The notes under the pieces were generated by a model. The model saw only the letters and a program-made list of their open reading frames with translations. It had not been told where the DNA came from and made no database searches. The position numbers and the translations under genes were made by a program. A stretch of 40,822 bases of DNA from Chlamydiota bacterium (GTDB lineage Bacteria > Auribacterota > JACPWU01): positions 1 through 40,822 of the forward strand of contig JACOUC010000058.1 in the NCBI GenBank assembly GCA_016178055.1, given 5' to 3'. Positions 33,832-40,382 of the stretch are shown one piece after another (position 1 is the stretch's first letter; each line of letters opens with the position of its first letter).

Positions 33832-36009
33832 TCACTTTTTAGCCTTCGCAGCGATTCGAATCGCCTCTTGGAAATGTTCTTTCTTCACTATAAATTTCTC
33901 CGCCAATCCATTGGACTTATCTTGATACTCTTCAATGAATTCCCGAATCGCCAAGGTCACCGCCTGCCGGCAAATGGCTGCAATATCGGCCCCATTGGCC
34001 CCTTCGCTTTCTCGAGCAAGCTCTTCCTTGTCCACCCTTTTTTCCACGGGGGTTCCCTTCAAATGAATCTGAAATATCCCCTCTCGCGCTTTAAGATCCG
34101 GAGGACCCAGCATAATGATATGATCAAATCTGCCCGGCCGGATCAGGGCCGGGTCAATCAAATCCACTCGATTGGTCGCACCCAAGATAATCACGCCCCG
34201 AAGCTCCTCCATCCCATCTAACTCTGTTAAAAACTGACTAATGGTCCGACCCATGACCCCGGCATCCCCATCGCCCGATCCCCTCCTGGGGGCAATGGAG
34301 TCCATCTCATCAAAAAAGAGAACACAGGGGGCCGCAGACCTTGCCTTTTTAAAAATCTCTCGAATGCCTTTCTCTGTCTCCCCCACATACTTCGAAACCA
34401 ATTCTGGACCTTTAATCGAAATAAAATTGACCTCAGACTCCGTTGCCAACGCCTTTGCGAGTAAAGTTTTCCCTGTTCCCGGAGCGCCGGCCAAGAGAAC
34501 CCCTTTATTTGGTTTAAGATTGGCCTTCTCGAAAACCTTCGCATAATGAAGGGGCCACTCTGCTCCCTCGATAAGCACCTTTTTCACAGCTTCAAGCCCT
34601 CCAATATCCGACCAACGTACATTGGGAGTCTCTAGTGAGACCTCACGAATTGCGGAGGGCTCCACCTCATTCAATGCCTGCATAAAGTGCTCTTGCGTCA
34701 CCTCCATAGACTCGATCACCTCAAAGGGAAGGTCCTCGATGCTCATTCCTCTTTTTTCCAAAACCTGTCTCAGGCAACTCATCGCCGCCTCCCTGGCCAA
34801 TGCCTCCAAATCAGCCCCCACATAGCCATGGGTGATATCCGCTATCCTCTCCAAACTCACATCTTCTGCCAGGGGCATTCCACGGGTATGAATTTCAAGT
34901 ATTTTGAGCCGCCCATTGCGATCCGGAATTCCAATCGTAATCTCGCGATCAAACCGGCCGGGGCGCCTGAGTGCAGGATCCAAAAGATCCGGCATATTGG
35001 TGGCCCCAATCACAATCAGCTCGCCCCGTGATTTCAAACCATCCAAAAGAGACAAAAGCGTGGCGACAATCCTCTTCTCTACTTCCCCCTGGACATTCGC
35101 CCTCTTGGGGGCCACCGAATCAATTTCATCAATGAAGACAATCGCTGGAGCATTGTTTCTAGCTTCCTCAAATATACTTCTTAAATGAGCCTCACTCTCT
35201 CCATAAAATTTGTGCACAATCTCTGGACCGTTGACAGTATAGAAATTGGCCTCCGATTCGTGAGCCACCGCCCGGGCAATCAATGTCTTTCCTGTACCGG
35301 GAGGTCCATAAAGAAGAACCCCCTTCGGGGGATCAATTCCCAATCGCTCAAACACCTCAGGATGCTTGAGAGGCAGTTCTACCATCTCTCGAATGCGCTG
35401 AATCTCCTTAGTCAAACCGCCAATGTCCTCGTAAGAAACTCCGGGACGAGCCTTTTCTTCACCCTTGGCAGCCTCTCCTTCAATTTTAATTTGCGTTGAA
35501 GATGTGACGAGAAGAGGACCGTCAGGAGCGGTATTAACCACTTCAAAATCTCGAGTCCTGGATCCGAAAAGAGTCGTGCGAACCCGGTCTCCCTTAATGA
35601 CAGGCAGCCCCTCCAGAAGACGACCTACATAAGGATCGGATGCGCTTAGCGCACCCTGCTTTGAGGGACTGAGTGTTGTTTTGAGCCATAAGGTTCTCGC
35701 AAATTCTGCGGTTGTAGCGTGAATTAAAACCTTTTCATCTAAACTGACCCCCGCATTTTCACGGGTGATTCCATCCATTTGAATACAATGCTTTCCCCGA
35801 TACTCCTCGTAAGTCGGCGCCAGCTTCGCTACCGTCTTATGCTTTCCTTCAATACAGATGATATCGCCAACATCGCAGCCCAACTTTTCCATGTCTGCTG
35901 GATCAAGACGGGCAATCCCACGGCCTACATCTCTCACCAAGGCTTCTACCACACGAAAAGTGAGGGAGTTTGTAGAGTGAACTTGTTCCTTTTTTACGAT
36001 GCTACTCAT
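33832..36009 (-). CDS. CDC48-type AAA+ ATPase of the gas vesicle cluster
   Basis: About 725 aa, with the full CDC48/VAT layout. The N-terminal domain (about 1-185) resembles the CDC48 double-psi barrel (VGRGIARLDPADMEKLG, then GDIICIEG). D1 has LLYGPPGTGKTLIARAVAHE near 236 and FIDEIDSVAPKR. D2 has GAPGTGKTLLAKALATE near 505 and FFDEMDSIAPRRG. Arginine-finger regions are present in both rings (RRPGRFD, IRPGRFD). Such proteins unfold or extract proteins. Its place between hsp20 and gvpF-J argues for a role in gas vesicle assembly or turnover. Two adjacent ATG codons; the second fits GAGGTG better. Confidence 0.93.
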   Translation of the reverse strand: MSSIVKKEQVHSTNSLTFRVVEALVRDVGRGIARLDPADMEKLGCDVGDIICIEGKHKTVAKLAPTYEEYRGKHCIQMDGITRENAGVSLDEKVLIHATTAEFARTLWLKTTLSPSKQGALSASDPYVGRLLEGLPVIKGDRVRTTLFGSRTRDFEVVNTAPDGPLLVTSSTQIKIEGEAAKGEEKARPGVSYEDIGGLTKEIQRIREMVELPLKHPEVFERLGIDPPKGVLLYGPPGTGKTLIARAVAHESEANFYTVNGPEIVHKFYGESEAHLRSIFEEARNNAPAIVFIDEIDSVAPKRANVQGEVEKRIVATLLSLLDGLKSRGELIVIGATNMPDLLDPALRRPGRFDREITIGIPDRNGRLKILEIHTRGMPLAEDVSLERIADITHGYVGADLEALAREAAMSCLRQVLEKRGMSIEDLPFEVIESMEVTQEHFMQALNEVEPSAIREVSLETPNVRWSDIGGLEAVKKVLIEGAEWPLHYAKVFEKANLKPNKGVLLAGAPGTGKTLLAKALATESEVNFISIKGPELVSKYVGETEKGIREIFKKARSAAPCVLFFDEMDSIAPRRGSGDGDAGVMGRTISQFLTELDGMEELRGVIILGATNRVDLIDPALIRPGRFDHIIMLGPPDLKAREGIFQIHLKGTPVEKRVDKEELARESEGANGADIAAICRQAVTLAIREFIEEYQDKSNGLAEKFIVKKEHFQEAIRIAAKAKK

Positions 36010-36062
36010 CATTCACCTCGTTTCCAAAACCCAGATTAAACATCAGAATAAAAATAGCGCGT

Positions 36063-36106
36063 CAAGGATGAAGCTTTTGCTTCAAGCCTTGAGCCTCGAG
36101 CCTATT
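36063..36106. repeat. Hairpin-forming CAAGCCTTGAGCC repeat before the CDC48-type gene
   Basis: CAAGG (36063-36067), TGAAGC, TTTT, GCTTCA and CCTTG (36087-36091) form a nested hairpin, followed by the palindrome GGCTCGAGCC-like words. It sits between the Hsp20-like gene and the CDC48-type gene in the transcript. Confidence 0.55.
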
Positions 36107-36138
36107 TTCATAGTTGAGGTTCGGAAAAGACCGCTTTT

Positions 36139-36693
36139 TCATTTGACCTTCTTCTTAAGCTTCAACTCCAACATTCCATTTTTGTAACTCATCTGAGCAC
36201 CCTCTGATTCCACCGATGTTTTAAGCAAAATCTCTTTGCTGTACTTACGCTTTCCTGTCGTGGACAAACTCACCACATCCCCATGAACCTCGTAGTGGAT
36301 CTCGTTCTCGCTTACCCCCGGCAGCTCAGAAACAATTTGCACCGTATCACCATCCTCAAAGACATCCACAATAGGCTCTCGGGCCTCTTCCACCACAGGC
36401 CCTTTTGGGGTTTTTTTAATATTGCCAAAGGCCTCAACTACGGGTTTTGTCGTTCCACCGGCCCCTGCCATGGTCCGAACGGTGAAGCCAAACACCCCCT
36501 TCATATCCTTCTGGCCAGGCACTGTAAATTCACCCTCCTTTTGGATGACACCTCCCTCTTCCTTAATCTTGTCAGCAAGCTCAATTAAATTCCCCAATCC
36601 TTGAAATAACCCGCCGAAAAGACCTCCGGATTTAAATTCGAAGGGAAATTTAACCTCTTCATCTGACTTATCTTTTTTCTTTTCTTTTTTCAT
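36139..36693 (-). CDS. Hsp20/alpha-crystallin-type protein, GvpH-like
   Basis: 184 aa. The N-terminal half is charged and Gly-rich (KSGGLFGGLFQGLGNLIELA). The C-terminal half from about 100 is an alpha-crystallin domain: EPIVDVFEDGDTVQIVSELP, GVSENEIHYEVHGDVVSLST and MSYKNGMLELKLKKK. Halobacterial GvpH has the same type of Hsp20 domain and stabilises GvpL/GvpM-type proteins; the gene's place in the cluster supports this role. GGAGG is 7 nt before the ATG. Confidence 0.85.
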   Translation of the reverse strand: MKKEKKKDKSDEEVKFPFEFKSGGLFGGLFQGLGNLIELADKIKEEGGVIQKEGEFTVPGQKDMKGVFGFTVRTMAGAGGTTKPVVEAFGNIKKTPKGPVVEEAREPIVDVFEDGDTVQIVSELPGVSENEIHYEVHGDVVSLSTTGKRKYSKEILLKTSVESEGAQMSYKNGMLELKLKKKVK

Positions 36694-36724
36694 ATCCTTT
36701 CCTCCCGTAACTACTCAGGTTGTT

Positions 36725-36802
36725 TAGGCTGTAGGCTGTTAGTTTCCATTTCAAACGCTCCAGAGCTTTATGTGATCGCGCAGGCTAACAGCCTACAGCC
36801 TA
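36725..36802. repeat. 18-bp inverted repeat (GGCTGTAGGCTGTTAG family)
   Basis: TAGGCTGTAGGCTGTTAG (36725-36742) and its exact reverse complement (36785-36802) are separated by 42 nt. The arms contain an internal 7-mer repeat GGCTGTA/GGCTGTT, like the other word repeats. It fills the gap upstream of the Hsp20-like gene and could form a strong stem in mRNA. Confidence 0.85.
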
Positions 36803-36811
36803 TAGTCTATC

Positions 36812-37144
36812 TCAATACGCCAGACTCATCTTCTTCACCCGACTGCCATTCTCTCGCAATTCCTTTTGTTCAATTTTTTTGTGAGGTCGCCTGCCTGAAA
36901 GCTTTCGATACTGGCTCTCAGTCCCCAGGATATCCGCATCAATCCCTTTCATAATCTCCTTGGCTTCGTGCAACTGATGCGTCAAGGTGTTGATTTTACT
37001 GAGTAAACTCTGCCGCCTGACTGTGAGAATATAAAGCCGATTGACCTGTTGAACTGTTCCCGTATTCTTAAGAGTAATGGTTCGAATATCTGAAGACCCT
37101 CGACTATTTGAAGATCTCTTCAGTAATTTCATTTGCACTGGCAT
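36812..37144 (-). CDS. Small basic coiled-coil protein of unknown function in the gas vesicle cluster
   Basis: 110 aa, strongly basic. A helical heptad-rich segment spans about residues 35-80 (VNRLYILTVRRQSLLSKINTL-type), followed by a basic tail (SGRRPHKKIEQKELRENGSR). No cysteines, no signal peptide, no family recognised. AAGGAGG just before the ATG and location between gvpN and hsp20 support it as a real gene. It might be an accessory protein such as cyanobacterial GvpV in role, but I cannot show homology. Confidence 0.65.
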   Translation of the reverse strand: MPVQMKLLKRSSNSRGSSDIRTITLKNTGTVQQVNRLYILTVRRQSLLSKINTLTHQLHEAKEIMKGIDADILGTESQYRKLSGRRPHKKIEQKELRENGSRVKKMSLAY

Positions 37145-37159
37145 GGCCCTCCTTTTTTA

Positions 37160-37264
37160 CCCCCACACCAAACCCAGAAACGGCCGAAGAACCTTATCAT
37201 GCGCCCGTCACCCGGTTAAGATCCCAAAATTTCCACCGAACCTCTGCCGGGTTTGGTGTGGGGG
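37160..37264. repeat. 16-bp inverted repeat after gvpN
   Basis: CCCCCACACCAAACCC (37160-37175) and its exact reverse complement GGGTTTGGTGTGGGGG (37249-37264) are separated by 73 nt and end 1 nt before the gvpN stop codon. The left arm abuts the ribosome binding site of the next gene, so pairing could affect its translation or mark a processing point. Confidence 0.85.
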
Positions 37265-37265
37265 T

Positions 37266-38216
37266 TTATTTTCCTTTCTGTTTTTTCCCGTTTGAACCAA
37301 ACTGATGAATCGCCTCCTCCACCACTTCTTTGACCTTGGCCGAAGTTGTCTTGCTTCCGATTCTTGAAGTCTCTGAACAAAGAACATCCAAACAAATCTG
37401 CTTAAAAATAGGATCGTTCGGATCAAGAGAAATCCCCTTCCTATAATCCTGAACGGTTTTGGCGATCATGATACAGCCTCGAATGGTGGGTGCGAATTCA
37501 TACTGGCCATGCTCCCTTAAATACCGCACGATCTTTACAATCTTTAAGGCAACTTCCTTGGGAAGTCCTGATCTTCTTGCCGTAATCGCGCATTCCGTCT
37601 CTTCATCGAAGGGCTCCAGATCCAATGTAACCATCCGGTCCCGGAGCGCATCTTGAGAGCGGTGAACGCCCGCGTATTCCTCCGGATTAGAAGTAAAAAT
37701 GGCCCGAAAATTTGGATGAACCTTAATGCAACTCTCTCCATCGTCTCTACCCCCTCCTGGAAGATCCAAAATTCCCTCCTGAAGCACCGAAAGAAGAACA
37801 TTATTGGCCTCAGGTCTTGAACGGGTAAATTCATCATAAATCAACGTATAACCATTTTCTACAGCGACCGTCAGACGGTTATCCACCCATCGCTTGGAAG
37901 AATCCTCTTCAACCTTCAAGACAGAAGCGATAAAATTATCTCGAAGCTTTCTCACATGATAACCCGTCTGGGCACCCACCAGCTCGTTCGTGGTCAATTG
38001 TTCATCCCCATGGACCATAATCACTGGCCTTTCTAAAAGCTCGGCAACACGCAGGGCCGACGTTGTTTTCCCCGTCCCCGAAATTCCTCTAAAATGGACA
38101 GGGAAACCTGCATTCAAATAGTGAAGGGCCCTCTCTTGAATCCCTTTAACGAAGGGCGTCTCCACAAAATCCGCCCCCGCCTTCGGTTGCAAAATTGTAA
38201 TCTCACTGGTTTGCAT
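37266..38216 (-). CDS. gvpN: Gas vesicle protein GvpN, MoxR-type AAA+ ATPase
   Basis: About 316 aa from the chosen start. Walker A is FRGISGTGKTTSALRV; Walker B is LIYDEFTRSRPEANNVLLSV, followed by LQEGILDLPG. FRAIFTSNPEEYAGVHRSQDALRDRM holds the sensor and GvpN-specific region. GvpN promotes shell growth and full-size vesicles. ATG 38216 is set by GGAGG 8 nt upstream; the upstream in-frame extension is out of frame with the small gene that ends 1 nt before this ATG. Confidence 0.95.
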   Translation of the reverse strand: MQTSEITILQPKAGADFVETPFVKGIQERALHYLNAGFPVHFRGISGTGKTTSALRVAELLERPVIMVHGDEQLTTNELVGAQTGYHVRKLRDNFIASVLKVEEDSSKRWVDNRLTVAVENGYTLIYDEFTRSRPEANNVLLSVLQEGILDLPGGGRDDGESCIKVHPNFRAIFTSNPEEYAGVHRSQDALRDRMVTLDLEPFDEETECAITARRSGLPKEVALKIVKIVRYLREHGQYEFAPTIRGCIMIAKTVQDYRKGISLDPNDPIFKQICLDVLCSETSRIGSKTTSAKVKEVVEEAIHQFGSNGKKQKGK

Positions 38217-38217
38217 T

Positions 38218-38358
38218 TTATTTCCTCCTAAAGTGACCCCAACCCAGGCAGGCATTACGAATGTTCTGGATGTTGAACCCAACTCCACCTCCACGGTAAT
38301 AACGGTAGGTGCGACAGGGGGTGATCAGGTAGTCTCGTTCTTGAATTACTTTACGCAT
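38218..38358 (-). CDS. 46-residue small protein upstream of gvpN
   Basis: This gene begins MRKVIQERDYLITPCRTYRY, continues with a YRGGGVG stretch and ends GWGHFRRK. It is basic and aromatic, with two cysteines. GAGG lies 6-7 nt before the ATG. The last codons (AGG AGG AAA TAA) contain the ribosome binding site of gvpN, and the stop lies 1 nt before the gvpN ATG, an arrangement typical of translational coupling. No family is recognised. The next gene upstream (GvpC-like) ends 72 nt earlier, with a hairpin in between. Confidence 0.65.
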   Translation of the reverse strand: MRKVIQERDYLITPCRTYRYYRGGGVGFNIQNIRNACLGWGHFRRK

Positions 38359-38380
38359 TTTAAACCTCAGGGACGACCAA

Positions 38381-38404
38381 GCCCCCCGGCGTACACCGGG
38401 GGGC
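38381..38404 (-). promoter_or_regulatory. GC-rich mRNA hairpin after the GvpC-like gene
   Basis: GCCCCCCGG and CCGGGGGGC form a perfect 9-bp stem with a 6-nt loop. No T-run follows on the minus strand, so it is more likely a transcript-stabilising or partial-termination hairpin than a full terminator. It separates the shell-protein genes from the assembly genes. Confidence 0.65.
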
Positions 38405-38429
38405 GTAATCTTCCACGAAATTTCATTAT

Positions 38430-38828
38430 TTATTTATGCTTCTTGTTAGTCGTTTTTGGCGCAGCCTTCTCAGCCATATTATTCACACTCGCATCGAAGT
38501 GTCGCCTCTTCTCTGCCATCGTCTTTGCAACTTTCTGAAATGCCTGATGGCCAGCCTTGCATTCCTGATGAAATGCCCTATTCTCCTTTCGGAATCCCTG
38601 ACACAATTTACCGACATTGTCGGTCAGGTCACCCACAAAAGTTCCTAAATCCGCATACAACTCTCTTGCCATTGCCTTGCGATCTTTCCTTGTGTGATCT
38701 AGAAACTTATGAGCATCATCCGTTATTCTATTGACCTCTGCGACATTATGCCCAAGAAAATTAATACGGTCATTGAATGACGCAACGAAACTTTCCGCTA
38801 AGTTCGTCATATCCGCAGCGAATCCCAT
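38430..38828 (-). CDS. GvpC-like helical protein (putative outer-shell reinforcing protein)
   Basis: 132 aa, almost entirely helical and polar, rich in Ala, Lys, Arg, His and Phe, with a Lys-rich end (KAAPKTTNKKHK). Segments such as HKFLDHTRKDRKAMARELYA, DLGTFVGDLTDNVG, and the GFRKENRAFHQE / GHQAFQKVAKTMAEKRRHF units recall the spaced F...R..A..L..F pattern of cyanobacterial GvpC repeats (FLS.T...R...A......L..F). The repeat is weak, so the assignment is tentative. Met4 is chosen as start because AAGGAG is 9 nt upstream of it and abuts the first ATG. Located third in the cluster, near gvpA, as gvpC often is. Confidence 0.6.
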   Translation of the reverse strand: MGFAADMTNLAESFVASFNDRINFLGHNVAEVNRITDDAHKFLDHTRKDRKAMARELYADLGTFVGDLTDNVGKLCQGFRKENRAFHQECKAGHQAFQKVAKTMAEKRRHFDASVNNMAEKAAPKTTNKKHK

Positions 38829-38845
38829 GATATTCATCTCCTTTC

Positions 38846-39496
38846 TTAATCAGGATAAACTTCGTATCCTGTAATCGCCTCTATCCCCTCTTTCCCTGAT
38901 GACTTCTCGTCCTCCCCGTCGTTTCGGCCTGGATAAGTCAAATGTTCAACATCGGCCAAAGCGGCGGTCCCAAGCCTAAGCTTACAACCTAAATCATCAA
39001 GGGTCTTTTTGAATTCCCTTAAGGTCAGCTCATCCTTTCTCTGAAAAAGATACTGCATCTTCTCCCCAATCAAAGTCTGTTCTTCTTGAAAACACTTTAG
39101 ACTCACTCTTGTCTGGGCAATGGAATCTTGAACCGCCTTTTCCAAAGAAAGGATGTCTCGGAAAATTCCCTCCTCAACCACTCTCTTCAACTGATCCGCC
39201 AACTCCCTTTGCCTTTTTAGAAAAGAATGTAAAGTCAGCTTAATCTCTTTCTCTCTAGCCCATTGATGAGCCAAAAGGGGCATCGTGAGTACATCAAAAT
39301 CCTTTTTCCTAAGCGATTCGACTCTGGACAACGTTTCTCTTAAATTTTCCCGAACCATTTGATTGGCAACATGACACTGATCAAACGTGTCGAGACTTTT
39401 TTCGATAATCTCCTGTACGGCACAAATTCTCTCATCGTAACCCCTGATTACATCCCCTGTAATTCTTTTAATCTCTTCCGTCTCCATAGCGCTCAT
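38846..39496 (-). CDS. Coiled-coil protein of unknown function following gvpA
   Basis: About 216 aa, helical throughout. Heptad-like stretches run from about residue 10 to 190 (for example EIKRITGDVIRGYDERICAV and RQRELADQLKRVVEEG). It ends in an acidic Gly-rich tail (YPGRNDGEDEKSSGKEG). No signal peptide or known domain is recognised. The start at MSAMETEEIK is set by GGAGG 7 nt upstream; an upstream in-frame Met lacks support. Being between gvpA and the GvpC-like gene, it might be a second shell-binding or spacing protein; this is inference. Confidence 0.7.
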   Translation of the reverse strand: MSAMETEEIKRITGDVIRGYDERICAVQEIIEKSLDTFDQCHVANQMVRENLRETLSRVESLRKKDFDVLTMPLLAHQWAREKEIKLTLHSFLKRQRELADQLKRVVEEGIFRDILSLEKAVQDSIAQTRVSLKCFQEEQTLIGEKMQYLFQRKDELTLREFKKTLDDLGCKLRLGTAALADVEHLTYPGRNDGEDEKSSGKEGIEAITGYEVYPD

Positions 39497-39598
39497 GAAA
39501 ACTCCTCCATTCTCACTTGAAAAGCCTGGTTTGGCGAACTCAAGCTCACTTTGAATCATCCGCTAAACTCGTGTTTGAGGTCAGTCCGACAAACCATT

Positions 39599-39617
39599 TC
39601 CCTCGTATCCCGAGGGA
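39599..39617 (-). promoter_or_regulatory. mRNA hairpin directly after gvpA
   Basis: TCCCTCG and CGAGGGA form a perfect 7-bp stem with a 5-nt loop, beginning 10 nt after the gvpA stop codon. No T-run follows. It may protect the abundant gvpA message or reduce read-through, as described for gvpA transcripts in other organisms. Confidence 0.55.
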
Positions 39618-39627
39618 TGCCTTTTCC

Positions 39628-39843
39628 TTATGCAGGCTGAGCCGCCGTCTGTGTAAGACCAATCGCTTCAGCATACTTGAGATACGTCTCAACACCTGCG
39701 CATACGACGCGGGCTTCCACGCTCAAGAACTCAATTCCTACCAATGAGATCCTGGCCCACGCATCGATCACGATTCCCTTATCCAGAATACGATCGACAA
39801 CCTCTGCTAATGAAGAACTCGCCATTGACTTTTGAACTGCCAT
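39628..39843 (-). CDS. gvpA: Gas vesicle structural protein GvpA
   Basis: 71 aa, the main shell protein that forms the gas-permeable, water-excluding wall. The highly conserved core is complete: [36 protein letters not shown] and [13 protein letters not shown]. The N-terminus ([11 protein letters not shown]) and the short Ala-rich end are typical. GGAAGGTG lies about 6 nt before the ATG. It is the first gene of the cluster and has a sigma-54-type promoter about 40 nt upstream. Confidence 0.97.
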   Translation of the reverse strand: MAVQKSMASSSLAEVVDRILDKGIVIDAWARISLVGIEFLSVEARVVCAGVETYLKYAEAIGLTQTAAQPA

Positions 39844-39894
39844 TTGACACCTTCCTTTCTTCTTTTGACCTCTTCCAAGCGTCGGAAGTAATAC

Positions 39895-39911
39895 AGCAAT
39901 ATGCGTACCAA
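39895..39911 (-). promoter_or_regulatory. Sigma-54-type -24/-12 promoter of gvpA
   Basis: On the minus strand TTGGTACG-CATA-TTGCT matches the sigma-54 consensus TTGGCACG-N4-TTGCW with one change (C to T). The GG (39908-39909) and GC (39896-39897) have the required 12-nt spacing. The predicted start near 39885 gives a leader of about 40 nt. No convincing sigma-70 promoter is seen in the same gap: a TATAGT at 39957-39962 lacks a -35. Confidence 0.75.
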
Positions 39912-40032
39912 AAATTTAGATGTCATCGTAAAAGCTATAAGCACGTGATGATCTCACTATAGCAATAATAATAAGCAAAACAGGGTTTTCAAGGATTTTA
40001 GAACTGGAAAAATCGGCATTGAGTTCCCTCAT

Positions 40033-40050
40033 TCAGGAATTAAATCCTGA
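40033..40050. promoter_or_regulatory. Palindrome TCAGGA-N6-TCCTGA, candidate enhancer site
   Basis: TCAGGAATTAAATCCTGA has perfect 6-bp arms. It lies about 155 nt upstream of the predicted gvpA start, the usual distance for binding sites of sigma-54 activators. Only one copy is seen. The binding protein is unknown. Confidence 0.45.
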
Positions 40051-40140
40051 TTTCTGGGGATAAAAGCGTAGGGGTATTTTCTGGGTTTAGTTCACGCGGG
40101 ATTGAGTCTCTTAGCGATAAAATCTTGTACAAACAGGCAA

Positions 40141-40340
40141 GAAATAGAAATCAAAAATCAAAATGCAAATATCAAAATGACAAATCAAAATTTAAAATGT
40201 ATCTTCTCAAGGGTTTTTCGTTCACGAGACGGAGATACTCTAGCCCCTTGGGTATTCATTCAAGGAACAACAGCATAGGTATCATTTTTGATATTTGCAT
40301 TGTCATTTTGATCTTTGATTTTTGATTTTTGATTTCTATG
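40141..40340. repeat. AAATCAAAA word repeat with long inverted arms
   Basis: The left arm (about 40146-40198) has AAATCAAAAATCAAAATGC, AAATATCAAAATGACAAATC. The right arm (about 40279-40338) has the complements (TTGATATTTGCATTGTCATT, TTTGATTTTTGATTTTTGAT). They are separated by about 80 nt of unrelated sequence. The same words in the same order occur at the pyr gene junctions more than 20 kb away. Confidence 0.8.
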
Positions 40341-40382
40341 GGTTTATTTGATTCTGGCTTGTCCAGGTTAGGGCTAAGTCTT

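Larger units (their letters stand above)
39844..40382. other. Control region between the AbiEii-type gene and gvpA
   Basis: This 539-nt gap holds no gene I can support. From gvpA outwards it contains the ribosome binding site, the sigma-54-type promoter, an A/T-rich stretch, the palindrome at 40033-40050 and the AAATCAAAA repeat arms at 40141-40340. Short open frames over the repeat arms are translations of the words. Confidence 0.6.

Noticed and set aside
39957-39987. TATAGT as a sigma-70 -10 for gvpA
   Set aside because: No acceptable -35 lies 16-18 nt upstream (best CTGTTT). The sigma-54 element nearer the gene is a much better match.
40125-40325. Plus-strand open frame rich in Lys, Asn and Gln
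   Set aside because: It is a translation of the AAATCAAAA repeat arm and has no ribosome site or family signal.
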